A DNA stretch of 16,802 nucleotides from Bryobacteraceae bacterium. Lineage in GTDB: Bacteria > Acidobacteriota > Terriglobia > Bryobacterales > Bryobacteraceae. The position numbers and the translations under genes are program-made. The stretch covers positions 1 through 16,802 of the forward strand of contig JARKOC010000519.1 in NCBI GenBank assembly GCA_029975915.1, read 5' to 3'. Positions 1-7,427 of the stretch are shown piece by piece; position 1 is the first letter of the stretch; each line of letters begins with the position of its first letter. Below the pieces are notes generated by a model. It was not told where the DNA came from. It was given only the letters and a program-made list of their open reading frames with translations, and ran no database searches.

Positions 1-516
1 GGCGAGTCGCGCCTCCAGCCGGTCCCTCAGCTCTCCTGCGGGCAACTGGTAGATTAGCTCCTGCATTTCGGTCTTCGTGAAGCCGATGGATCGCTCGAAG
101 AAGCACTCGCCGATCTTGATCGGATCATCCACGACCAGTGAGGCCGCCGAGTTCGGCTGAAGCCCGATTGCCGCGCGGTCTCCTTCAATCTTCTTCAACC
201 CTCTGGAGAGCATGAAGTGCACCAACATGTTCTTCAGGCGGCTGACCCGCCCTTCCGCAGACTTCTTCCGTGCGGAAAGCCGCTCCGCTTCGGCGCCGCA
301 GATCGAGGCGATCGACTCCTGCCAGCGCAGGTAGCCGGCGATGCGGTCGACCTTCGACTGGAAAGCCTCGATGTACTCGTTGATCTCCTCGATGAGTTCC
401 GAGGGAGGCTCCTGTCCATCGGCGGCTGCATCGGCGACCTGGTCCATCAGTTCGACGAGCCGCTCGTCGATGTCGAAGAGCGAACGAGGGTCGCGAACGG
501 CTGATTGCTCAGGCAT
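1..516 (-). CDS. Siphovirus Gp157-like protein (3' end outside window)
   Basis: Reading the minus strand from the ATG at 514-516 gives 172 residues with no stop before the window edge, so the C terminus is missing. The sequence has an acidic helical N-terminal part (DERLVELMDQVADAA), a long helical middle with the basic cluster AERLSARKKSAEGRVSRLK, and then a switch to beta-rich sequence after KKIEGDRAAIGLQPN. This layout is that of the Sipho_Gp157 family, found in phages and mobile elements next to single-strand annealing genes; its biochemical role is not well established. A strong ribosome binding site (GGAGGTG) lies 7 to 9 bases before the ATG. It starts 20 bases after the helicase stop, so it is the next gene of the same operon. 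The family call rests on pattern recognition and is fairly confident. Confidence 0.72.
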   Translation of the reverse strand, partial: MPEQSAVRDPRSLFDIDERLVELMDQVADAAADGQEPPSELIEEINEYIEAFQSKVDRIAGYLRWQESIASICGAEAERLSARKKSAEGRVSRLKNMLVHFMLSRGLKKIEGDRAAIGLQPNSAASLVVDDPIKIGECFFERSIGFTKTEMQELIYQLPAGELRDRLEARLA

Positions 517-536
517 GTGTCACCTCCGCGGTGGAT

Positions 537-2768
537 TCAGAAAAGTGAGAGTTGGACTGCCGGTCCCATCGCGGACGTCGGCATCGGCATTTCGGGTTCC
601 GGCGTTGAGCCGAGGTCAATAAGTGGCTCAATCACTGGCGTCGTGGTCTTCTCTTGTGTTGCCTGTTGCTGGAGAGATCGCCAAACCTCCGCCGCGGCCT
701 CTCCCACCCCTTGCCGTGTGACCAGTTCGCGCGCCATCGCCGTGAGGACATCGTCGTCCTCGTCGATCGTCTGCAATCCCTCGGCTTGAAGCTTGCCCTC
801 CATAGCGAGCGACACGAGCAGCTTCTTGCCCATCAGGCGCAAACAGCTCTCCTGGGCCGTGCCCGCGTACGTCAAGAAGCCAACCCGCACCGGCCGCTTC
901 TGCCCGATGCGCCAACTGCGGCGGCTGGCCTGACGCAGAACGTAGGTCGAATACCCCGTCTCGTAGAACAGGATTGTCGGGAATTCCAGGAGATCGAGGC
1001 CGGTTTGCACCAGCTTCGGATGGCAGATGCAAACCTGCATCCCACTTCGGAGGTGCCGCTCGTACCAGGCTTCGCGCTGTTCTGGCGGGGTGTCCGCAGT
1101 CAGAACTTCAGCGCGAATTCCCGCTTCCTGCAGAATGCTCTGCAGCCGTCGGGTGACATCCCTCTTCTGCGTGTACACGGCGTAGACCTGTACCCGGCGC
1201 CCGTGCGCCAGTTCCCGTTGCACCTCTTCGAGCAGGCGCCGCTCCTTGGCGTAATGAGCGGTCTCATCCAGATCGGGCGGATCCGCGATCACGAACCGCT
1301 CTCGCTCCCCGGACTCAGGATTGAGCGCATAGCCGTACAAGGTGCCAAGGCCGAACGGACGGTCGGGATAGAGCAGCAGAGCGTTCATCGCGGTGCTGAT
1401 CACCGACGCGTTCCCATGATGCTCCCGAAGCGCTTCCCGGATGTCGGACTCGAGATCCGAGTACGCCTTCTTGAGATCCGCGTCCATCTCGACGGAGATC
1501 ACCTCTTCAACGTAGCTGGGCAGCGCGTCCGAAATGTCTTCGAGGGACACGAACGCCGCCAAGTTCATGAGGTACTTCCCGAATAGCAGTGGCGACGCGC
1601 CGGGCCTCCGCTTCACGGTCGTGCTCACGCGCGCTTTGGAGCAGGAGTTCTCGGACTCCTCAATCGTCGTGACCTTCTCCAAAACCCCGTAGGCTTCCGC
1701 AAACTGCCGCAACCCGCCCTCGCCGTGGTCGAAGCCGTCCTCGCGCATCGCGCGGGCATCGAGCCGGTAGAGGATGTTGAACAACTCATCGGCGTACCCG
1801 CCTAACAGCGTCCCGGTTAGGATTACCGTTCGCCCGCAGGTCGCCGCCAACGTGCCCAAGGCGTTGCCCTGCGCCGTCTCGCCCTTCAGTTCGTGGACCT
1901 CGTCGGCGATGCCGTAATCGAAGAAGCCCTTCAGGTATCGCCCGATGAACTCGACCGGCGCCATGCGCTGGATCTTCTGGTTGTCCGCCTGCCAGAGCGG
2001 GCTGAAGAACGGCCGCCGGTCGCGGTTTGTTTCTGGGATGACCACTTCGGAATGCTTCACCTTGCGGAAGTCGGCTCGCCTCAGTTGGTCGTCGCTGGTC
2101 ATTACGGGACGACCGGTGTCGGGGTTGATGACATTGCCGAGGAACGGTCCGCTGCCCGCCGAACGGATGACGTGCCGCCAGAAGTAGCCGAGCTTCGCCC
2201 GCTCTCGCGACACAACGAAGACGCTTGGACCCTGAACCGTGGCCTGCCACTTCGCCCGGGCGCAGCGGTGATTGCCGGCCAGGCGGAGCTCGCTCAGTGT
2301 CGTTCGAAGCCCCTCGCGCACGATCCGTCCATTCCGCAGCCGCACCTCATTCACGCCGCTGAATCCGTTGGAACCGACGCCGTTCCGGACGCCGTCGATG
2401 ACAAAGACGCGCACGCCGGGGATCGTGAGGAAGCACTCCCTTGCCCACTTCTCGACCAACTGCGGTGGCACCATGGCCAGTGCCGTGAACGGCCGGCCTT
2501 CCGCGTGGGCGTAGACGCTGCCAAGAGAGATCAGAGTCTTGCCGGTGCCACATTCAGCTACGGCCCCGGCGCAGCGGGCCTCCCGCCACCGCTTGACGAT
2601 GCCCATGATCGCCAGTGCCTGGGCGGGAAACGGCCGCCGTTTCAGTTGCCGGAGTTCATCTGCGAGTGGATCTTCCGGGGCATGGAGAGGCGGGAACTGT
2701 GCGAGGACTCGATGTCCGAGTGCACTTCCGTATCGCCGCAAGTAGTCGTTGATGGAAGTCATTGGCAT
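537..2768 (-). CDS. SNF2-family DEAD/DEAH-type helicase/ATPase
   Basis: A superfamily 2 ATPase of about 743 residues from the chosen start. Visible motifs, numbered from that start: Walker A GTGKT at about 74-78, Walker B-like DEVH at about 289-292, motif III TGT at about 318-320, and an SNF2-type motif VI with the arginine finger (RQASRRSWRIGQ) at about 612-623. The stretch between motifs I and II is unusually long (about 210 residues) and is likely an insertion. The frame stays open to an ATG at 2835-2837, but that overlaps the divergent YhcG start. The ATG at 2766-2768, with GAGG five bases upstream, fits better; a further ATG lies two codons on. The last five residues are QLSLF, matching the sliding-clamp-binding consensus. 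SNF2 ATPases of mobile elements translocate on double-stranded DNA in replication, repair or restriction; which applies here is unknown. Confidence 0.9.
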   Translation of the reverse strand: MPMTSINDYLRRYGSALGHRVLAQFPPLHAPEDPLADELRQLKRRPFPAQALAIMGIVKRWREARCAGAVAECGTGKTLISLGSVYAHAEGRPFTALAMVPPQLVEKWARECFLTIPGVRVFVIDGVRNGVGSNGFSGVNEVRLRNGRIVREGLRTTLSELRLAGNHRCARAKWQATVQGPSVFVVSRERAKLGYFWRHVIRSAGSGPFLGNVINPDTGRPVMTSDDQLRRADFRKVKHSEVVIPETNRDRRPFFSPLWQADNQKIQRMAPVEFIGRYLKGFFDYGIADEVHELKGETAQGNALGTLAATCGRTVILTGTLLGGYADELFNILYRLDARAMREDGFDHGEGGLRQFAEAYGVLEKVTTIEESENSCSKARVSTTVKRRPGASPLLFGKYLMNLAAFVSLEDISDALPSYVEEVISVEMDADLKKAYSDLESDIREALREHHGNASVISTAMNALLLYPDRPFGLGTLYGYALNPESGERERFVIADPPDLDETAHYAKERRLLEEVQRELAHGRRVQVYAVYTQKRDVTRRLQSILQEAGIRAEVLTADTPPEQREAWYERHLRSGMQVCICHPKLVQTGLDLLEFPTILFYETGYSTYVLRQASRRSWRIGQKRPVRVGFLTYAGTAQESCLRLMGKKLLVSLAMEGKLQAEGLQTIDEDDDVLTAMARELVTRQGVGEAAAEVWRSLQQQATQEKTTTPVIEPLIDLGSTPEPEMPMPTSAMGPAVQLSLF

Positions 2769-2835
2769 GAGGACCTCGTGGGTGGTGCAACTCGTTTGGC
2801 GGTGAGGACGGCGCGCTGCAAGCTGGGGCAGCACC

Positions 2836-3900
2836 ATGTCAAAGGAAACCTCACCCTCCAGCGCCTACAAAGCGCTTCTTGCCGACCTGAAGCGAAGGAT
2901 CCAGGAGGCTCAGGTCCGGGCGGGCCTGGCCGTCAACCGCCAACTCGTGCTGCTGTATTGGTCGATCGGCCGGGAGATTCTCGTTCGTCAGGACCGGGAA
3001 GGTTGGGGAGCCAAAGTGATCGATTCGCTGGCGCGTGATCTGCACCAGTCGTTCCCCGAGATGAAGGGGCTGTCACCCCGTAACCTCAAGTACATGAGAG
3101 CCTTAGCGGAGGCGTGGCCGGAGGAGTCAATTGTGCAGCAGGCTGCTGCACAAATTCCCTGGTTTCATAACTGCACGCTTCTGGACAAAGTGAAGGATCC
3201 ACTAGAGCGGCTCTGGTACACCCAACAGACCATCGAGAACGGCTGGAGCCGGAACGTGTTGATCCTTCAGATCGAGTCCAGGCTCTATCAGCGGCAGGGC
3301 AAAGCCATCTCGAACTTCCAGTCCGCGCTTCCTCAACCGCAGTCGGACTTGGCCCAACAAATCCTCAAGGACCCCTACAACTTCGACTTCCTCACGCTGG
3401 ACAACGACGCCCGCGAGCGAGATATCGAACGCGGTCTTCTCGACCACTTGCGGCAATTCCTCCTGGAACTCGGTTCGGGCTTTGCCTTTGTCGGAAGCCA
3501 GGTGCCGCTGGAGGTCGGAGGCGAAGACTATCGCCTCGATCTGCTCTTCTATCACCTCAAGCTCCGAGTTTTCATCGTCGCGGAGGTAAAGGCCGGCCCC
3601 TTCCGCCCAGAGTATGTCGGCAAGATGAACTTCTACTTGTCCGCGGTCGATGATCTCCTGCGTCATCCCAACGATCAGCCGAGCATTGGCTTGATCCTCT
3701 GCCGGTCCAAGGAAGGCATTGTGGTGGAGTACGCGCTTCGCGACATCGGGAAACCGATGGGAATCGCGGAGTTCAGACTAACCGAGAGTCTTCCTGACAG
3801 CCTGAAGTCCACGCTGCCCTCCATCGAGGAACTGGAGTCTGAACTCGACGCGCGAACTCAGGATGACGGGACATCCCACGAACCTTCGTCCGCCACCTGA
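2836..3900 (+). CDS. YhcG/DUF1016-type PD-(D/E)XK nuclease-like protein
   Basis: A 354-residue protein matching the usual length and layout of the YhcG family. The helical N-terminal domain (residues about 10-160) contains the family-typical stretches NRQLVLLYWSIGREI and FPEMKGLSPRNLKYMRA. The C-terminal PD-(D/E)XK domain (about 175-315) shows a candidate active site of D235 in YRLDLLFYH and E250/K252 in VAEVKAG. Family members are predicted nucleases that often sit with restriction-modification or mobile-element genes. It is one of only three plus-strand genes, placed between two genes of the minus-strand module. Its ATG lies 67 bases from the chosen helicase start, so both would share a divergent promoter region. 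Its last 43 bases overlap the end of the convergent 213-residue gene. The ribosome binding site is weak. Confidence 0.9.
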   Translation: MSKETSPSSAYKALLADLKRRIQEAQVRAGLAVNRQLVLLYWSIGREILVRQDREGWGAKVIDSLARDLHQSFPEMKGLSPRNLKYMRALAEAWPEESIVQQAAAQIPWFHNCTLLDKVKDPLERLWYTQQTIENGWSRNVLILQIESRLYQRQGKAISNFQSALPQPQSDLAQQILKDPYNFDFLTLDNDARERDIERGLLDHLRQFLLELGSGFAFVGSQVPLEVGGEDYRLDLLFYHLKLRVFIVAEVKAGPFRPEYVGKMNFYLSAVDDLLRHPNDQPSIGLILCRSKEGIVVEYALRDIGKPMGIAEFRLTESLPDSLKSTLPSIEELESELDARTQDDGTSHEPSSAT

Positions 3901-4499
3901 ATGGATCTGCGCTTGAGGCCCTGGCTCACCACCCGAAGCATCCGCAGTTTCGTCCCTTTCACGACAACCGGCGAACAGTTCCACCCGAATATCGGTTCGA
4001 TCAGGCGGCGGCGATCAAGCTCCGTCCGGAACCACTCCCCCCACTCCGGAAGCACCGGCATGCCAAACCGGACCGACAGCCGATGCAGCACGAAATCTGC
4101 ATGTTCATCGAAAAGTACGGTGCGCCGTGCGTCGCCGTTCGCCCCGAGGGTCGTTTCCATCAACTCGCGCGACAAAAGGACTATGTGTCGGACTGGCCGC
4201 TTTCGACCGGGAATCTGCAGGGAGGAGCGGTAGATGGCGGGCTTCTCCCCCAAGCCGCCAATGAACTCCTCACCACCCACTGCGATCTGAAACCGGAGTC
4301 CTTCGAGCGCCGCTGCGACTGTGGCGCCGATCTCCTGGTCACCACCGAACGCGGAGACCAGATGGAGTTGAGCCGAAGCGTGCGGCCCAGGCGCTCGCTC
4401 AGCAACGAGCCGATGGAGGTGAACCGAGACGCTCGTCACCGTATCCCGCGTCTGGCGCACAAAGGTCAGCTTGCCCATTCGCAGATGTGCGTTCTTCAT
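3858..4499 (-). CDS. Hypothetical protein, 213 residues
   Basis: I do not recognise this protein. It is soluble-looking, without signal peptide or membrane segment. Its C-terminal half has a well-ordered mix of charged and hydrophobic residues (FRTELDRRRLIEPIFGW, VVKGTKLRMLRVV), which supports it as real. The ATG at 4497-4499 has GGAG nine bases upstream; a second ATG lies seven codons in. The start lies 101 bases inside the 3' end of the methyltransferase gene in another frame, so translation is probably coupled. The 3' end overlaps the convergent YhcG gene by 43 bases. Position directly after a methyltransferase and before a helicase suggests a partner in the same DNA-processing module, but no function can be assigned. 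Confidence 0.65.
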   Translation of the reverse strand: MKNAHLRMGKLTFVRQTRDTVTSVSVHLHRLVAERAPGPHASAQLHLVSAFGGDQEIGATVAAALEGLRFQIAVGGEEFIGGLGEKPAIYRSSLQIPGRKRPVRHIVLLSRELMETTLGANGDARRTVLFDEHADFVLHRLSVRFGMPVLPEWGEWFRTELDRRRLIEPIFGWNCSPVVVKGTKLRMLRVVSQGLKRRSIQVADEGSWDVPSS

Positions 4500-5565
4500 C
4501 GCGGGTATCTCCGTTCTTCCTTGGGGCTGGCCGTTCCGTCAGAAGCTCGATGCGCCCATCCGCATACAGCAGCGTGAGCCGCTGTGAAAAGCGCTCCTTT
4601 TCGCGGACGACGGTCGTATCGGCGCGCTCCCCCTCTTCCTCGATCCGGTCCACGACCTTGACGCTTTCCCAGTAGGCGACGTGCCGGTCCCCATCCGATC
4701 CAAAGACGCCATTCAGCAACCCGCTCGTGCACAGCAAGCCGACGTGCCCCTTGTGCAGCGGGGTTAGCGGCCGCCCAGAGAACTCGGTCTTCGGAGCATG
4801 TGTGATGCGCTGAGCCTGCCGCCACGCCGGTGAGTTGTCGAGAAGGTCTTCAATAAGGTCGAGAGGTAACCCGCGGTACTCCAGTCGCGCCGGCGGCGTC
4901 GGAGGGACCGCGTACTGCCGGTCCGGTTCCTCTGGAAGCGGCGGGATTGCGTCGTACGACCGGGTGAGTTGCTGGAGTTTCCAGTTACCCTCGTTGACCG
5001 CCCGGTCGGTCATCCGCTCCCGCTCTTGGCGGGACCGGCGCACCCCGAAGAGCACGACCTGCCTGTAGGTGACCGATTCCGGTGCTGTCAGCCGGTAGAT
5101 CGTCTTGTCGCGGAACTGGGTCGTGAGCGTGCCACGACAGTCGTAAACCCGGTCGTACGGCAGAACAAAGGCGAGCACCCCGCCCGGCTTCAACCACCGC
5201 GCCACGTGCTCGAGGAACAACCGCTCCATCCGTTTGTTCTTGCCTTCGCCAATCTCGAAGTCGTACGGCGGATTCAGATAGAGCAGCGAAAACGATTCCA
5301 CGGGAGCGTGCGTGTCGAACGCGCTGCCCTGGATTACCTCATCGAGGACATCGCGCGCTTCCGCAGCCCGGTACGCGTCGAGTTCGATTCCATAAGTGCG
5401 CACGCTGGCACATGCGGTGAGCACTGCGAGCGCCGCACCTGTGCCACTGCAGGGGTCCAGGGCCTCACACTGTTCCGCGGGAAATCGGACGAAGCGCCTC
5501 ATTCGCTGCGCTTCGGATTCAGGTAACGGGTAGAAGCCGAGCTTCAGCCTTCCTTGAAATCGCAT
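4399..5565 (-). CDS. DUF6094-like SAM-dependent DNA methyltransferase
   Basis: A 388-residue class I methyltransferase. Near the N terminus are the SAM-binding motif I DPCSGTG (residues 37-43), the acidic end of strand 2 (GIELD, 59-63), and the catalytic motif IV LNPPY (97-101). NPPY is typical of amino methyltransferases acting on adenine N6 or cytosine N4. The start MRFQGRLKLGFYPLPESE and the C-terminal extension of about 200 residues without a clear target-recognition domain resemble DUF6094 proteins carried by plasmids, phages and integrative elements. It may protect the element's DNA, but no restriction partner is certain; the YhcG nuclease downstream is one candidate. The last 33 residues overlap the next gene. 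The ATG is preceded only by a weak GGCGG. About 130 bases separate it from the insertion sequence upstream. Confidence 0.85.
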   Translation of the reverse strand: MRFQGRLKLGFYPLPESEAQRMRRFVRFPAEQCEALDPCSGTGAALAVLTACASVRTYGIELDAYRAAEARDVLDEVIQGSAFDTHAPVESFSLLYLNPPYDFEIGEGKNKRMERLFLEHVARWLKPGGVLAFVLPYDRVYDCRGTLTTQFRDKTIYRLTAPESVTYRQVVLFGVRRSRQERERMTDRAVNEGNWKLQQLTRSYDAIPPLPEEPDRQYAVPPTPPARLEYRGLPLDLIEDLLDNSPAWRQAQRITHAPKTEFSGRPLTPLHKGHVGLLCTSGLLNGVFGSDGDRHVAYWESVKVVDRIEEEGERADTTVVREKERFSQRLTLLYADGRIELLTERPAPRKNGDTRDEERTSANGQADLCAPDAGYGDERLGSPPSARC

Positions 5566-5640
5566 CGATACACCGCCTTGCCAGACCCGTCCGCTGTTGT
5601 TGTGTCGGTTGTGACGCCTCTGACGGCCTAAGAACTTCGG

Positions 5641-5668
5641 CCATACCTTCAGAGCAGCTACGGTATGG
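5641..5668. repeat. Inverted repeat upstream of the methyltransferase gene
   Basis: CCATACC at 5641-5647 is the exact reverse complement of GGTATGG at 5662-5668, giving a 7-base-pair stem with a 14-base loop. It lies 76 bases before the methyltransferase ATG, between it and the insertion sequence. No T-run follows on either strand, so an operator or protein-binding site is more likely than a terminator. A shorter inverted pair, CTTAC/GTAAG, lies at 5679-5694. Nothing else stands out in 5566-5696. Confidence 0.4.
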
Positions 5669-5700
5669 ACGCTGCGCCCTTACACAAGAGTAAGTTCCTT

Positions 5701-5720
5701 TAACCCGGATTTCTCACGAG
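5701..5720 (+). repeat. IS left terminal inverted repeat
   Basis: TAACCCGGATTTCTCACGAG on the plus strand. It matches the reverse complement of 7381-7400 at 19 of 20 positions, differing only at the eighth base (G against C). Confidence 0.88.
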
Positions 5721-5731
5721 GACACTAGCAA

Positions 5732-5796
5732 AAAGCCGTCATCTGGGGCATAACTGAGTTTCCAGACTTAGTTCTGACCCGGCAGAGGACGGCTTT
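5732..5796. repeat. Inverted repeat in the transposase leader
   Basis: AAAGCCGTC at 5732-5740 is the exact reverse complement of GACGGCTTT at 5788-5796, just before the transposase ATG at 5801. In the transcript the two arms could pair and sequester the start region. Such leader hairpins are known to limit expression of some transposases by transcription from outside; that role here is inference. Confidence 0.45.
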
Positions 5797-5800
5797 CGCT

Positions 5801-7162
5801 ATGACAGAGTGTACCCAAGACAGCTTCGAGTTTGAAGCCCATTTTTCGCGGCGGGTCACGGCGACCTTCGATGCCGGCACGCTGACCACCGACGGCGGCG
5901 GGTTGCTGTTGCGGCAGGCCGAGCGGCGCATCGGCATGCTGAAGCGTCTGGCCGGGTGTTTCACCGATTGCCGGAGGGCGGACCGGATCGAGCATCGGCT
6001 CGACGAGATGCTGGCGCAGCGGATCTACGCCTTGGCGCTGGGCTATGAAGACCTCAACGACCACGAGCAGTTGCGGCGCGACCCGCTGTTGGCTGTGTTG
6101 TCCGGCAAGAAGAAGCTTGGCTCGGCGCTGGCCGGCAAGAGCACGCTCAACCGCATGGAATTGTCGCCGGCGGGCGATGGATTGAAGGAACGCTATTCGA
6201 GGATCAGCTATTCGCCCGAAGCGATCGACGAGTTGCTGGTGACGCTGTTTCAGGAAGCGCACACCAAAGCGCCGCGGCGCATCGTGCTGGATCTCGACGC
6301 CACCGACACACCGCTGCACGGCCAGCAGGAGAGCCGCTTCTTCCACGGCTATTACAACCACTACTGCTATCTGCCGCTCTACATTTTCTGCGGCGATCAT
6401 CTGTTGCGGGCGCGCCTGCGGCCCTCCAACATCGATGCCAGTGCCGGCAGCCTGGACGAGGTGAAAGCGGTGGTGGCGCAGATCCGCGAGCGCTGGCCGA
6501 AGACGCAGATCATCCTGCGGGCCGACTCGGGTTTCTGCCGCGATGAACTGATGAGCTGGTGCGAGGCCAACGGCGTGGACTATGTGTTCGGTTTCGCGCG
6601 CAACGACCGGTTGCGGGCGATGATCGAAGCCGAGATGCAGCAGGCGCGGGCCGAGCACGAGCGGACAGGCAAGGCGGCGCGCGTCTTCACGGAGTTTGAA
6701 TACGAGACGCGGGACAGTTGGAGCCGGGCGCGCCGGGTGGTAGCCAAGGCCGAGCAGATCGAGGGCAAAGAGAATCCGCGCTACGTGGTGACGTCGCTGG
6801 GCGCGGAGGCCTGGCCGGCGCGGGTGCTGTACGAGAAGTTCTACTGCGAGCGGGGCGAGATGGAAAATCGCATCAAGGAGCAGTTGAGCCTGTTTGCCGA
6901 CCGGCTGAGCACGGAGACGATGCGGTCCAACCAGTTGCGGCTGTATCTGTCTTCTCTGGCTTACGTGCTGGTGTGCGCGTTGCGGTGCCTGGCGCTGAAC
7001 GGGACCGAGTGGGCCAAGGCGCAGGTGGCGACCATCCGGCTGCGGTTGCTGAAAATCGCCGCGCGGGTGAGGGTGACGGCGCGGCGGATCTGGGTGAGTT
7101 ACAGCAGCGCGTACGCCTGGCGAAGCCAGTTTGAGGCGGCGTTTGCCGCCTTGCGGCGCTGA
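5801..7162 (+). CDS. IS1380-family DDE transposase
   Basis: A full-length transposase of 453 residues. The N terminus has the family-typical DAGTLTTDGGGLLLRQAE (25-42). The DDE catalytic residues can be placed as D164 or D166 in VLDLDATDTPLHG, D242 in ILRADSGFC, and E355 in GEMENRIKE. The following sequence QLSLFADRLS (361-370) and a C-terminal stretch SNQLRLYLSSLAYVL also fit the family. No frameshift or internal stop is seen, so the enzyme looks intact. It cuts and joins DNA at the element's inverted repeats. No clear ribosome binding site precedes the ATG, and the inverted repeat in the leader may keep translation low. The stop codon is followed at once by a small hairpin (GCCGA/TCGGC, 7164-7176) without a T-run. 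Confidence 0.95.
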   Translation: MTECTQDSFEFEAHFSRRVTATFDAGTLTTDGGGLLLRQAERRIGMLKRLAGCFTDCRRADRIEHRLDEMLAQRIYALALGYEDLNDHEQLRRDPLLAVLSGKKKLGSALAGKSTLNRMELSPAGDGLKERYSRISYSPEAIDELLVTLFQEAHTKAPRRIVLDLDATDTPLHGQQESRFFHGYYNHYCYLPLYIFCGDHLLRARLRPSNIDASAGSLDEVKAVVAQIRERWPKTQIILRADSGFCRDELMSWCEANGVDYVFGFARNDRLRAMIEAEMQQARAEHERTGKAARVFTEFEYETRDSWSRARRVVAKAEQIEGKENPRYVVTSLGAEAWPARVLYEKFYCERGEMENRIKEQLSLFADRLSTETMRSNQLRLYLSSLAYVLVCALRCLALNGTEWAKAQVATIRLRLLKIAARVRVTARRIWVSYSSAYAWRSQFEAAFAALRR

Positions 7163-7380
7163 GGCCGAAAATCGGCGATTGAAAACAGACGACTTCCCAA
7201 TTCCGCATTTTTCAAACAGCTCAAAGTGTGCCTGGAGGGACCGCCAAAGCGGGTGAGCGAGCCGCTGCGAGCCTGCGCGGGCCGAGCCGAAGGCCAAAAT
7301 CTAGCCTGGACCCGCCCGCCAGAGCCCGAAAACAGATCGCAACGGCCCAAATCGCCACCAACCACCACCTCACGTCAACT

Positions 7381-7400
7381 CTCGTGAGAAATGCGGGTTA
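7381..7400 (-). repeat. IS right terminal inverted repeat
   Basis: The reverse complement reads TAACCCGCATTTCTCACGAG, matching the left end at 19 of 20 positions. The 89-residue minus-strand frame across this end of the element is not supported as a gene. Confidence 0.88.
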
Positions 7401-7427
7401 AGGCCGCGAACGTCTTTCACCTGCGAG

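Larger units (their letters stand above)
5701..7400 (+). mobile_element. IS1380-family insertion sequence
   Basis: A complete element of about 1.7 kb with one transposase gene and terminal inverted repeats of 20 bases matching at 19 positions. The repeats may extend outward to CC at 5697 and 7403 if one base of length difference is allowed; IS1380-family ends usually begin with CC. No target duplication is visible: flanks AAGTT (5692-5696) and CCGCG (7404-7408) do not match, nor do the flanks of the shorter boundaries. The right end lies about 25 bases beyond the ImmA-like gene's stop codon, so insertion was between genes. The 218 bases from the transposase stop to the right repeat hold no gene I can support. 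Confidence 0.88.

Noticed and set aside
654..1586. Long plus-strand open frame opposite the helicase
   Set aside because: It mirrors a gene with clear SNF2 motifs and has no recognisable domain; GC-rich antisense frames of this size are common.
1893..3038. Plus-strand open frame of 381 codons
   Set aside because: Antisense to the helicase and out of frame with the YhcG gene; composition is not protein-like.
537..5565. DISARM-type defence system (helicase plus methyltransferase)
   Set aside because: No DrmA, DrmB or DrmC-like gene is present, and the methyltransferase is DUF6094-like; replication or plasmid function fits better.
7164..7176. Terminator after the transposase
   Set aside because: Only a five-base-pair stem (GCCGA/TCGGC) without a T-run.
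5768..7297. Minus-strand open frame of 509 codons across the IS
   Set aside because: Antisense to an intact transposase; rich in R, H, Q and P as expected for a shadow frame.
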